From positions 1 to 22,607 of the forward strand of contig JAZTXK010000062.1 in assembly GCA_045636385.1 (NCBI GenBank): a DNA stretch of 22,607 nucleotides, read 5' to 3'. Origin of the DNA: CAG-390 sp045636385. GTDB taxonomy: Bacteria; Bacillota; Clostridia; Oscillospirales; CAG-272. The position numbers and the translations under genes were made by a program. A model generated the notes under the pieces. The model was not told the DNA's origin. It saw only the letters and a list, made by a program, of their open reading frames with translations, and did no database searches. Of this stretch, positions 13,243 through 20,496 are shown one piece after another (positions within the stretch are counted from its first letter, which is position 1; every line of letters begins with the position of its first letter).

Positions 13243-13692
13243 ATGAATTATAAATATATCACTCTACGCGAAGCCCCCGAGATGATGACCTCCGCCGCGG
13301 AGTGGTTCAGCTCCAAATGGCGCGTTCCAAAAGAAGCCTATCTCGCGTGTATGGACGCACACCTCAAAAACAAAACCGAATACGGATGGTATCTCTGCCT
13401 CAGCAATAATGAGATCGTCGGCGGTCTCGGTGTTATTGAAAATGATTTTCACGATAGAAAAGACCTCACGCCCAACATCTGCGCGGTCTATACCGAAGAA
13501 GCGCACCGCCGCCGAGGTATCGCCGGACGTCTGCTTGATATGGCGGTCGAAGACCTGCGTTCAAAAGGCTTCTCGCCCGTATACCTGCTGACCGACCACA
13601 CTGGATTTTATGAAAGATACGGCTGGGAGTTTTTCTGCTTTGCTATGGGTGACGGTGAAGATGAACCGTCGAGGATTTATATACACAGATAA
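13243..13692 (+). CDS. GNAT family N-acetyltransferase
   Basis: 149 residues. GNAT motif A is ICAVYTEEAHRRRGIAGRLL (Arg-Arg-Gly-x-Ala loop for acetyl-CoA), and motif B is YLLTDHTGFYERYGWEF. The N-terminal ITLREAPEMMTSAAEWFSSKW and EIVGGLGVIENDFHDRKDL segments fit small single-domain acetyltransferases found in Clostridia. The acceptor is unknown. AGGAGG lies 8 nt before the ATG. It is the first gene after the 13189 promoter, with a lipoprotein gene 34 bp downstream. Confidence 0.9.
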   Translation: MNYKYITLREAPEMMTSAAEWFSSKWRVPKEAYLACMDAHLKNKTEYGWYLCLSNNEIVGGLGVIENDFHDRKDLTPNICAVYTEEAHRRRGIAGRLLDMAVEDLRSKGFSPVYLLTDHTGFYERYGWEFFCFAMGDGEDEPSRIYIHR

Positions 13693-13726
13693 TTTGCCAT
13701 TAATTTAATGATTTCAGGAGGATAAA

Positions 13727-14221
13727 ATGAAAAAAGCATTATCTTTATTTTTAATCGTCAGTATTTTATTGATCCCGCTCTCACTTATCGGATGTCAGCC
13801 TAAAGAAGAACCCGAAAATGAAAATCAACCTGCAAGAACCGTCGTAGAGCTTACCGAGGACAATTACTGGAAGTACATAACCGTTAATTCCGAAGTAATC
13901 AGTGTTTCGGCAGGAGAGAAAGGCTCAATTTCATATGAAATAAAAGGCGTTCTTGATTTTGCATTGTATGAAGACGTTGTTTTTTCATTTGATGTTTTCT
14001 ACTACACCGACGGTCAAAAAGATGACGAATACCAAAGCTATACTATGCGCATAGCTTGTAACGCCGCAGGAGATGCGTCTTTTGAAACCATATACCAAGG
14101 TATTACCCTTGTAACCGTTGGCAAATGGCTCGGCATTGACGGCGAACTTGTCAGCTTTGAAAACTATAATTGGAAAATACACTTAAAATCTGTCACGGGA
14201 AAAGTGATTTATACGGCATAA
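13727..14221 (+). CDS. Putative lipoprotein, unknown function
   Basis: 164 residues. A signal peptide with hydrophobic core LFLIVSILLIPLSL ends in lipobox LIGC (Cys23), followed by an acidic linker (KEEPENENQ). The mature part is mostly beta-strand in character, rich in Tyr, Asp and Ser, with FSFDVFYYTDGQKDDEYQSY and FETIYQGITLVTVGKW, and has no motif I recognise. It is expected on the outer face of the membrane. TCAGGAGG lies 5 nt before the ATG. The gene uses AT-rich codons unlike the GNAT genes nearby. It sits 31 bp before the next gene. Confidence 0.8.
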   Translation: MKKALSLFLIVSILLIPLSLIGCQPKEEPENENQPARTVVELTEDNYWKYITVNSEVISVSAGEKGSISYEIKGVLDFALYEDVVFSFDVFYYTDGQKDDEYQSYTMRIACNAAGDASFETIYQGITLVTVGKWLGIDGELVSFENYNWKIHLKSVTGKVIYTA

Positions 14222-14252
14222 CAAATGAACCCTACCAGAAATTTTGAGAAAT

Positions 14253-14702
14253 ATGACTAAAAATGAATTTTTGCAAACAATAAGATCAACTTGCGTGTAT
14301 AAAGATAACTGTGAGCCGGAGTATCAATATTGGTATCCGTTAGCAGACATAAAAGAAAATATCCCCGCCGTCGCTTATAATCTTGATGCAATTTACTCAA
14401 GCGGAAATATTGAACAGATTGAAAAAGTCTTGACTGAATGTTCGATTCATAATGTCATTTCGGTTCAGAATCAAGATCACAAGGCGGAGCACGAAAAGAT
14501 TGATCTGTTATTCCGATTATATGAATCGGACGGCGATGGTTACAATTTTCCGTGGTATGTAGAGAATTATTACTATAACGAAACGAAAAAGTGGCTTATT
14601 TACGTTTCACACGAAGGTACAATTACTTTTGCCGGAGAGCAAATTACACAAGCAGCAAAGAAATTTATTGATAATAAGTACAAAGTCGGAGAAAGTCAAT
14701 GA
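14253..14702 (+). CDS. Hypothetical protein, possible orphan immunity-type gene
   Basis: 149 residues from ATG 14253. A TTG at 14244 would add three residues. There is no strong ribosome binding site (TGAGAA only). The sequence is acidic and aromatic rich, with CEPEYQYWYPLADIKENIP, YNFPWYVENYYYNETKKWLIYVSHEGTITF (key part) and a basic C-terminus, and has no signal peptide or membrane segment. The DGYNFPWYVENYYY and WLIYVSHEGTITFAG pattern recalls small cytosolic proteins of the SUKH/immunity kind, but I cannot place it in a family. It is AT-rich compared with the following GNAT gene, with which it overlaps by ATGA. Confidence 0.65.
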   Translation: MTKNEFLQTIRSTCVYKDNCEPEYQYWYPLADIKENIPAVAYNLDAIYSSGNIEQIEKVLTECSIHNVISVQNQDHKAEHEKIDLLFRLYESDGDGYNFPWYVENYYYNETKKWLIYVSHEGTITFAGEQITQAAKKFIDNKYKVGESQ

Positions 14703-15241
14703 CACTTGAAACACCGCGCCTCATCCTCCGCCCGTGGTGCGAGGATGACGCAGAGGAATTATATAAATACGCGAGCGACCCCGAGGTCGGTCCTCCCGCG
14801 GGATGGCTGCCTCACACGAGCGTTGAGAACAGCCGCGAGATCATCCGCACCGTGCTTTCCGCGCCCGACACATACGCTGTCTGCCTCAAGGAGAACGGCA
14901 AGCCCGTTGGCAGCATCGGTTTTCACCGCAACGATCTTGCCGAGGATGACGACGAATACGAGCTCGGCTATTGGATCGGCAAGCCCTTCTGGGGCAAAGG
15001 ACTCATTCCCGAAGCCGCGCGCGAGATGCTCCGCTATGCCTTCGAGGATCTCAAAATGAACCGCATCTGGTGCGGCTATTATGACGGCAACGAGAAATCC
15101 CGTCGCGTGCAAGAGAAGCTCGGATTTATCTATCAGCGCAAGACTGAGGGCATTGAGGTCAGACAGTTGAATGAGATCCGCACGGGGCATTCCAATCTTA
15201 TGACGAAAGCGCAATGGGAGAAGGTGAACAAGAATGATTAA
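14699..15241 (+). CDS. GNAT acetyltransferase, RimJ/RimL type
   Basis: 180 residues. The N-terminus LETPRLILRPWCEDDAEELY is the standard opening of RimJ/RimL-like GNAT enzymes. ELGYWIGKPFWGKGLIPEAA is motif A with the acetyl-CoA loop, and GNEKSRRVQEKLGFIYQ is the C-terminal motif. Relatives acetylate protein N-termini or small molecules; the target here is unknown. The frame opens within an ATGA overlap with the preceding gene and closes inside the next by 8 bp. Codon use is GC-rich, in contrast to both neighbours. Confidence 0.93.
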   Translation: MTLETPRLILRPWCEDDAEELYKYASDPEVGPPAGWLPHTSVENSREIIRTVLSAPDTYAVCLKENGKPVGSIGFHRNDLAEDDDEYELGYWIGKPFWGKGLIPEAAREMLRYAFEDLKMNRIWCGYYDGNEKSRRVQEKLGFIYQRKTEGIEVRQLNEIRTGHSNLMTKAQWEKVNKND

Positions 15242-15695
15242 AAAGACAATAACAAGAATGATAAAAAAGGATCAAGAGGATGCCGTTTCGCGAGCTCTCA
15301 CGGTAACACCCATAACCCCTAAAACGAAGAATTTTACACACACTACTATCGGCGAGGAGCTGTTTGCCGAACTGAAAACGAGACTTGGATTAGTTGTTGT
15401 TACCGGCGATTTGGTTAAAAACGGAACAAGTCCCTATGAGATTTTGAATCTGTATATTGACGTACAAAAAAGCGATCGGTGTTGGAAAGAACGATTGTCC
15501 TGGGTACACGACGCACAGCATTATCAGATTCGCGATATTCTTTTCGAAGTGTTTGAAAAACACGGCTTAAAGCCGCCGATTGAAAAAGCATACGACAAGA
15601 AAACGGGCGAATTGATTTCGGATACGTGCTTTAATATATCTTTAATTGATTTTGCGTATTGGCAGGAGTATTGGAAACGAGGGGACGATAGATGA
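15234..15695 (+). CDS. Hypothetical protein
   Basis: 153 residues, no recognised family. The first 17 residues are very basic (MIKKTITRMIKKDQEDA), then FTHTTIGEELFAELKTRLGLVVVTGDLV, a middle region LSWVHDAQHYQIRDILFEVFEKHGL, and an aromatic C-terminus FNISLIDFAYWQEYWKRG. There is no signal peptide or membrane segment. The start overlaps the RimJ-like gene by 8 bp, but the gene is AT-richer and looks like an insertion into the operon. The end overlaps a 17-codon frame by ATGA (15692-15745). Confidence 0.6.
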   Translation: MIKKTITRMIKKDQEDAVSRALTVTPITPKTKNFTHTTIGEELFAELKTRLGLVVVTGDLVKNGTSPYEILNLYIDVQKSDRCWKERLSWVHDAQHYQIRDILFEVFEKHGLKPPIEKAYDKKTGELISDTCFNISLIDFAYWQEYWKRGDDR

Positions 15696-15745
15696 TTCAA
15701 GAGCCTATGCGCAACCTGATGAAGATGCAGGGAGTTGAGTTGTAA
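15692..15745 (+). CDS. Mini-ORF of 17 codons (tentative)
   Basis: ATG at 15692 overlaps the preceding stop by ATGA and reads MIQEPMRNLMKMQGVEL before TAA at 15743. It fills nearly all of the gap to the next start (15747). It may be a leader peptide that keeps ribosomes running to the next gene, the remnant of a truncated gene, or chance. There is no ribosome binding site of its own. Confidence 0.2.
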   Translation: MIQEPMRNLMKMQGVEL

Positions 15746-15746
15746 A

Positions 15747-16415
15747 ATGAAGATCGAAAACAACGTCTTAAAGCATTATCTCAAAAACGTATATTTCATC
15801 ACCGGCACCGCATACGCGGGTAAATCGACGATGGTGAAAATGCTCGCCGAGCGTTACGGATTGACCGAGTGCGGCGAAAACTACCATATGGCGGTCTCCG
15901 AGAAGGTTGCAACATCAAAAACTCACCCCGATCTCTGCTACAACCGTCAGCTTACCGATTGGCGGGATTTCGTCACGCGCACGCCCGAGGAATATGAGCG
16001 ATGGATATACGCCGTCGGACGCGAAGTGGCGGAATTTGAGGTTGCGCAGTTGATTGCGCTTTCGCGTGATAAGAAGGTGATCGTCGATACTAATATTCCG
16101 ATCGATCTTCTGAAAGAAATTTCCGATTACGGTCACGTTGCCGTGATGCTCTCGCCGCAGTCGATGAGTGTCGAGCGTTTCTTCGACCGCGCCGATCCCG
16201 ATAAACAGTTCCTTTTGAACGTGATCGACAGCTGTGACGATCCTGTCGCTGTGATGGAAAATTACCGCCAAGGGCTCGCGCGAATAAACAGCCGTGAGCA
16301 TTACGACGAATACGCAAACAGCGGATTTTTCGCCGTCGTTCGTGAGGATAACGGCATTGATACCAGAGATGAAGTTTGCAATATTCTCGCAAAACATTTC
16401 GGATTTACGGAGTAA
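15747..16415 (+). CDS. P-loop NTPase / kinase-like protein
   Basis: 222 residues. A Walker A motif GTAYAGKST at residues 20-28 is preceded by the hydrophobic strand NVYFITG. KKVIVDTNIPIDLL (about 113-126) is a Walker B-like strand, and VAVMLSPQSMSVERFFDRAD could be the lid. The layout resembles small-molecule kinases of the shikimate/gluconate kinase type, but no substrate signature is clear. ATG 15747 is chosen over an in-frame TTG at 15735. GGGAG lies about 12 nt upstream, so initiation may be partly by coupling. It is 4 bp from the SDR gene downstream. Confidence 0.78.
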   Translation: MKIENNVLKHYLKNVYFITGTAYAGKSTMVKMLAERYGLTECGENYHMAVSEKVATSKTHPDLCYNRQLTDWRDFVTRTPEEYERWIYAVGREVAEFEVAQLIALSRDKKVIVDTNIPIDLLKEISDYGHVAVMLSPQSMSVERFFDRADPDKQFLLNVIDSCDDPVAVMENYRQGLARINSREHYDEYANSGFFAVVREDNGIDTRDEVCNILAKHFGFTE

Positions 16416-16419
16416 AAAT

Positions 16420-17130
16420 ATGTTTGATTTTAAAGATAAAGTCGCCGTCGTTACGGGCGGCGCGAGAGGAATAGGAAAGTGCATCTGCGAGCAATTCCGC
16501 GCGGCGGGTGCTCACGTTTGCATCATTGATCTGCTCGAAAACGACTTTTTCACCGGCGATCTTTCCGACAAAGACACGCTTGAAAAGTTTGCAGAGAAAG
16601 TCATTGCCGATTACGGCAAAGTAGATTTTCTGATAAACAATGCCGCGCCGAAGATGTGCGGGATCGAAAACGGCAGTTACGAGGATTTTGAATACGCTCT
16701 GAAGGTCGGCGTTACCGCACCCTTTTACCTTTCAAAGCTATTTGCACCCTATTTTGCCGAGGGCGCGAGCATTGTCAATATTTCGTCCTCGCGCGACAGA
16801 ATGAGCCAACCGAATACCGAAAGCTATACCGCGGCAAAGGGCGGAATCTCCGCACTGACACACGCTCTTGCCGTGAGTTTCGCGGGCAAAGTGCGCGTCA
16901 ACTCGATCTCGCCGGGTTGGATAGACACGAATTATACCGTTTACGAGGGCGCGGATGCCACCCAACAGCCCGCGGGAAGAGTCGGAAATTCGCCCGATAT
17001 TGCCAATATGGTGCTCTATCTCTGCTCGGATATGGCGGGATTTATCACAGGCGAAAATATCTGCATCGACGGTGGTATGACGAAGCTTATGATCTACCAC
17101 GGCGACTATGGTTGGAATCTTAATGAATAA
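16420..17130 (+). CDS. SDR family oxidoreductase (FabG-like)
   Basis: 236 residues. The nucleotide-binding motif TGGARGIG is at 12-19, then INNAAP (72-77), SSS at 122-124, catalytic Tyr136 and Lys140 (YTAAK), and NSISPGWIDT (161-170). The C-terminal ENICIDGGMTKLMIYHGDY is typical of enoyl/3-oxoacyl-type SDRs. The Asn that usually lies in the VNxxG strand is Gly97 here (KVGVTAPF), so the proton relay differs from the classical tetrad. It contrasts with the longer SDR at 4618-5409. ACGGAG lies 8 nt before the ATG. The start 4 bp after the P-loop gene and the 8-bp overlap with the next gene place it in the operon. Confidence 0.9.
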   Translation: MFDFKDKVAVVTGGARGIGKCICEQFRAAGAHVCIIDLLENDFFTGDLSDKDTLEKFAEKVIADYGKVDFLINNAAPKMCGIENGSYEDFEYALKVGVTAPFYLSKLFAPYFAEGASIVNISSSRDRMSQPNTESYTAAKGGISALTHALAVSFAGKVRVNSISPGWIDTNYTVYEGADATQQPAGRVGNSPDIANMVLYLCSDMAGFITGENICIDGGMTKLMIYHGDYGWNLNE

Positions 17131-17434
17131 ACTCAACAAGCAAAGGCTTTATGAGCTTCTACGCGAGATTCCGTGCGGCAAAGTCGTAACCTACGGCAAC
17201 CTCGCCGAAACGCTCGGAAATAAAGCGTGGGCGCGTGCTGTCGGAAACGCCCTGCATTCCAATCCCGACGGCGATAAATATCCTTGCTACAAGGTAGTGA
17301 ACTCTAAAGGTGAGTTAAGTCCCGCCTACGCCTTCGGCGGCATCGAAGAACAAAAACGCCGCCTTGAAGCGGACGGAATTGCTGTTGAAAACGGAAAAGT
17401 TGATTTAAAAAAATACGGATATAACAGGCAGTAG
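17123..17434 (+). CDS. MGMT-like protein (alkyltransferase C-terminal domain)
   Basis: 103 residues from ATG 17123. It corresponds to the DNA-binding/active-site domain of O6-alkylguanine-DNA alkyltransferases: LREIPCGKVVTYGNLAETLG, ARAVGNAL (the Arg-finger helix, Arg38) and YPCYKVVNSKG, which holds Cys55 in the position of the acceptor cysteine of PCHRV. The His after the Cys is Tyr and the Arg is Lys. Its size matches stand-alone MGMT-domain proteins (YbaZ/ATL type, which lack the Cys), but here the Cys is present. It may repair or flag alkylated guanine. An ATG at 17108 would add five residues. It overlaps the SDR gene by 8 bp. Confidence 0.85.
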   Translation: MNKLNKQRLYELLREIPCGKVVTYGNLAETLGNKAWARAVGNALHSNPDGDKYPCYKVVNSKGELSPAYAFGGIEEQKRRLEADGIAVENGKVDLKKYGYNRQ

Positions 17435-17526
17435 CAAAATCATAATATAGTTGGCAAAAGCCGCTTATACATGATTGCAAACATATCTTTCTTTATGGAG
17501 TCTTGATAAAACAGAGGAAAATAAAT

Positions 17527-17874
17527 ATGGACAAGAAAAAGTACTTTGGGGATTATGATGTTTGCACGGAGAAAGGAATATTAGAAGTTTCCACGAGAGG
17601 TATAGCTTTGAGGAGTGGTATGCATATTGATTTCATCGAGTGCTCGAAAGTTTGGGCTGAAGTGAATTCACTTGATAAAACTACCTGTGTCGGCGAAAGG
17701 GATATTACAGACCTCAGCTTTACATTTTATTGCTTGCCAAAGCCGATAATGATAAAATATATCCCAAAAGGCAGACTTGCCGAACTTTTTTCAAAGCGCA
17801 ATACAGTTTGCCGTTTTCACGATTTACAAAACAAGATTTACGAATACGGATTCACTACTTTTGATATGAGTTAA
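17527..17874 (+). CDS. Hypothetical protein
   Basis: 115 residues with no family recognised. It is beta-rich in appearance (ILEVSTRGIALRSGMHIDFIE, then LSFTFYCLPKPIMIKYIPKGRL, key parts only) and contains Cys at about 12, 42, 54, 70 and 94. There is no signal peptide or membrane segment. AGAGGAAA lies before ATG 17527, while a TTG at 17503 is a less likely start. It follows a 92-bp gap (17435-17526) where I see no convincing promoter or terminator. It is AT-rich relative to the neighbouring GC-rich enzymes. Confidence 0.6.
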   Translation: MDKKKYFGDYDVCTEKGILEVSTRGIALRSGMHIDFIECSKVWAEVNSLDKTTCVGERDITDLSFTFYCLPKPIMIKYIPKGRLAELFSKRNTVCRFHDLQNKIYEYGFTTFDMS

Positions 17875-17889
17875 AAAGGAGAAATAATA

Positions 17890-18756
17890 ATGAAAACAGG
17901 AATCTACGTACCACTTATTACACCCTTCAAAGAAAACGGAGAAGTTGATTACGAAGTATTGGCAAACGCGACGAAGTTCGTACTCTCAAAGGGCGCGGAC
18001 GGTATCTACGCTTGCGGAGGCACTTCCGAGTTTTGTCTTTTGACAACAGAGGAAAGAAAGCGCTGCCTTGAGGTAGTCATTGCGAATGCGGATGGCAAAG
18101 AGGTGATCGCGCACGTCGGTTCGCAGTCGACTGCTGAATCCGTCGAGCTCGCGCGCCACGCGGCAAGTGTCGGAGCCAATATGCTCTCTGCGGTAGCCCC
18201 CTATTATTTCGGCTACACCTTCCCGCAGATTAAGGAATATTTCCGCAAGATCGCGCACGCGACAGAGCTTGAGCTTATGATCTACAACGCCGCACAGGCG
18301 CGTGACTATTCCCTTGCCGAGATGAAAGAGCTTCTTGAGGATGAAAAGATCACCGCCGTCAAATACACGGGTCAGAACTTCTATTTCCTTGAGCGACTCA
18401 TCCATTACTGCCCCGACAAAAAATTCTACACGGGCTGCGACGAGGCTTTCCTCGCGGGCGCGGCGGTCGGCTCGCACGGCGCGATCGGAACGACCTATAA
18501 CTATTATGCCGACAAATATATCCAGGCAAGAAAGCTTTTCAAGGATGGCAAAAACGCCGAGGCTCTTGAAATCATCCACAGCCTTAATTCCATAACCGAG
18601 GCGATCATTTCGACAACCTCTCTGATCGCGGCGACGAAGTATATTATGAGTCTTCAGGGACTTGATATTCTTCCTATCTCGCGTGAGCCCTTCTCTCCCC
18701 TGACCGATGCTCAAAAGGCGCACGTCAAGTCGGTCTATGAAAATGCTTTCCAATGA
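17890..18756 (+). CDS. DHDPS/N-acetylneuraminate lyase family aldolase
   Basis: 288 residues, close to the family norm. TIM-barrel class I aldolase: GIYVPLITPF opens the barrel, GIYACGGTSEFCLLT (about 38-52) is the substrate carboxylate-binding loop (G-T-S-E), Tyr132 is in LMIYNAA, and Schiff-base Lys158 is in AVKYTGQNF. GAIGTTYNYYADKY (about 198-211) matches the N-acetylneuraminate-lyase branch (GAIGSTYN) better than dihydrodipicolinate synthase. No sialic acid kinase or transporter is present in this window, so sialate breakdown is a hypothesis. AAAAAGGAG lies before the ATG. It is 15 bp after the hypothetical gene and overlaps the deformylase-like gene by ATGA. Confidence 0.88.
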   Translation: MKTGIYVPLITPFKENGEVDYEVLANATKFVLSKGADGIYACGGTSEFCLLTTEERKRCLEVVIANADGKEVIAHVGSQSTAESVELARHAASVGANMLSAVAPYYFGYTFPQIKEYFRKIAHATELELMIYNAAQARDYSLAEMKELLEDEKITAVKYTGQNFYFLERLIHYCPDKKFYTGCDEAFLAGAAVGSHGAIGTTYNYYADKYIQARKLFKDGKNAEALEIIHSLNSITEAIISTTSLIAATKYIMSLQGLDILPISREPFSPLTDAQKAHVKSVYENAFQ

Positions 18757-19178
18757 TTAAAGAACTGATGCACGATCCCATCTTCCTCGGTGGGAAATCG
18801 GAGATCGCAACTAAAGAGGATATTTCGGTCGCAAACGACCTGCTTGAAACGCTTAAAGCTCACAAGGAGACCTGCGTCGGAATGGCGGCAAATATGATCG
18901 GCGTGCGCAAGCGCATCATCGCCTTTCTCGACGAAAGCGGTAAGACGCCGACATACACCGTGATGTTCAATCCCGAGATAATCAAAAAAGACGGAGCGTA
19001 CGACACCGAGGAGAGCTGTCTCTCGCTCCTCGGCGGTCCGCGCCCCTGCAAACGCTATAAATCGGTCAAGGTCAAGTACCAAACCGCAGAAATGCAGACC
19101 CGCATCAAGACGTTTGCCGGCTGGACGGCACAGATCATCCAGCACGAGGTCGACCATTGCAACGGGGTGCTGATATGA
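18753..19178 (+). CDS. Peptide-deformylase-like protein with altered motif 1
   Basis: 141 residues, somewhat short for the family. Motif 3 is canonical: QHEVDH, giving metal ligands His131 and His135 with Glu132 catalytic. Motif 2 is ESCLS instead of EGCLS, with Cys89 as the third metal ligand. Motif 1 reads VGMAANMIG, so the usual Gln of GxGLAAxQ is Met. That Gln stabilises the reaction intermediate in true peptide deformylases, so activity on formyl-Met peptides may be reduced or changed. The metal site is intact. It overlaps the aldolase gene and the Nudix gene by ATGA on both sides. No fmt gene is nearby. Confidence 0.85.
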   Translation: MIKELMHDPIFLGGKSEIATKEDISVANDLLETLKAHKETCVGMAANMIGVRKRIIAFLDESGKTPTYTVMFNPEIIKKDGAYDTEESCLSLLGGPRPCKRYKSVKVKYQTAEMQTRIKTFAGWTAQIIQHEVDHCNGVLI

Positions 19179-19561
19179 CCGAGGTCGTTGCCGCGCTTAT
19201 TTGGCAAGGCGAGAAATTTATGATCTGCCAACGCCCCGCACACAAGGCTCGCGGACTTCTATGGGAATTCGTCGGCGGCAAGGTTGAGGCGGGTGAAACG
19301 AAGGAGCAAGCACTCATCCGCGAATGCCGCGAAGAGCTTGCGGTAACACTCGCAGTCGGTGGTGTGTTTATGGACGTCGTCCACGAATACCCCGATCTGA
19401 CGGTTCATCTCACGCTCTTCAACGCCACCATATCCGAGGGCGAACCGCAGATGCTCGAGCACAACGACATTAAATGGATCACGCCCGGCGAGATCAAAAA
19501 TTACGATTTCTGCCCGGCGGACGTCGAAATTCTGAAGGAGATCATCAAAAGGTATGGGTAA
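19175..19561 (+). CDS. Nudix hydrolase, MutT-like
   Basis: 128 residues. The Nudix box GX5EX7REUXEEXGU runs from Gly35 to Val57 (GKVEAGE, then RECREELAV, with the usual Gly replaced by Ala). The N-terminal VVAALIWQGEKFMICQRP and C-terminal WITPGEIKNYDFCPADVEIL fit the (d)CTP/8-oxo-dGTP class of small MutT enzymes, which clean nucleotide pools. The substrate is not proven. It begins inside an ATGA overlap with the deformylase-like gene and ends in an 8-bp overlap with the DUF2200 gene. Confidence 0.92.
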   Translation: MTEVVAALIWQGEKFMICQRPAHKARGLLWEFVGGKVEAGETKEQALIRECREELAVTLAVGGVFMDVVHEYPDLTVHLTLFNATISEGEPQMLEHNDIKWITPGEIKNYDFCPADVEILKEIIKRYG

Positions 19562-19904
19562 CGAAAAGATCTATAATATGGCGTTCTCAAAGGTCTATCC
19601 CCTGCTGATCGCCAAAGCTGAAAAAAAGGGACGCACCCGCGCGGAAGTTCTTGAAATCACCTCGTGGCTGACCGGATATGCACCCGACGAGATCGAATCG
19701 GTGCTCGGAACAGACCTGACCTACGGCGATTTTTTCCGCCAAGCTCCAAATCCCAATCCGAAACGCACACTTATCACGGGTACCGTCTGCGGCGTTCGCG
19801 TTGAGAACGTGGAAGAAGACCTGATGCGCGAAATACGGTATCTCGATAAGCTCGTCGACGAGCTTGCCAAGGGTAAGCAGATGGAGAAGATTTTAAGAGG
19901 CTAA
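19554..19904 (+). CDS. DUF2200-domain protein
   Basis: 116 residues covering the whole of the DUF2200 family: NEKIYNMAFSKVYPLLIAKAE at the start, ITSWLTGYAPDEI in the middle, TYGDFFRQAPNPNP, and a C-terminal helix IRYLDKLVDELAKGKQMEKI. It is soluble and helical with no signal sequence. The function is unknown. A short basic helix-turn-helix-like core (RTRAEVLEITSWLTGY) could be checked for nucleic-acid binding. It starts 8 bp inside the Nudix gene, so it is the last member of the tightly overlapped set before the AT-rich genes. Confidence 0.9.
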   Translation: MGNEKIYNMAFSKVYPLLIAKAEKKGRTRAEVLEITSWLTGYAPDEIESVLGTDLTYGDFFRQAPNPNPKRTLITGTVCGVRVENVEEDLMREIRYLDKLVDELAKGKQMEKILRG

Positions 19905-19907
19905 TAA

Positions 19908-20495
19908 ATGAAATACGAAGATATTTTCGGTACATCCTTGCAAAACGATAAATATTCTATTGATATTGCTGAAGACACTACATTTACATTAGATTCCTCA
20001 GACAACAAAAAGTATGATCGTATTATGAATCCAACCGATAAAAAGCGAAGTAATATGTACAAAACTTTGCGGATATCGGTAAAAGGAAACATAAACAAAG
20101 AAATTGCTCTGATCGGTGACTGTTGTATCTGCGCACTGGATTGTGCGATTCTTGAAGATGACGTCCTCACTCTGCTTCTGAACAACCACATTACACAAAT
20201 CAATATAACTACTCTTGAAATCGTCGGTGGATATGAACTCGACGTTTTCGGAACAACTTTTGCTATATACCGTATGGCGGACGGCTATCTGATTTACGGA
20301 GAAATCGAAATCATTAAATTGGATAACAATTTTAATATTGTATGGAAATTCAGCGGAAAAGATATTTTCGTTTCCGTATCCGGTAAAAACGCTTTTGAAC
20401 TTACAGCGGAATCAATCAAACTATATGATTTTGAAGACAATTTCTATGAGTTGGATTTTGACGGAAATATAATAAATCACGTGGATAAAAATTAA
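19908..20495 (+). CDS. Hypothetical beta-rich cytosolic protein
   Basis: 195 residues, no recognised family. Alternating hydrophobic strands such as EIALIGDCCICALDCAI, DVLTLLLNNHITQINITTLEI, FAIYRMADGYLIYGEIEIIKL and NIVWKFSGKDIFVSV suggest a propeller-like or beta-sandwich fold with short WD/PQQ-like turns. There is no signal peptide. It is strikingly AT-rich: by hand count 19 of 60 bases are G or C at 20041-20100, against 42 of 60 at 18421-18480 in the aldolase. It lies 3 bp after DUF2200 and 1 bp before the next AT-rich gene. Such pairs are often orphan immunity genes, but this is inference. Confidence 0.65.
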   Translation: MKYEDIFGTSLQNDKYSIDIAEDTTFTLDSSDNKKYDRIMNPTDKKRSNMYKTLRISVKGNINKEIALIGDCCICALDCAILEDDVLTLLLNNHITQINITTLEIVGGYELDVFGTTFAIYRMADGYLIYGEIEIIKLDNNFNIVWKFSGKDIFVSVSGKNAFELTAESIKLYDFEDNFYELDFDGNIINHVDKN

Positions 20496-20496
20496 T

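Noticed and set aside
17435..17526. Internal promoter before the hypothetical gene at 17527
   Set aside because: TTGGCA and TTGCAA hexamers occur, but no -10 box at acceptable spacing was found.
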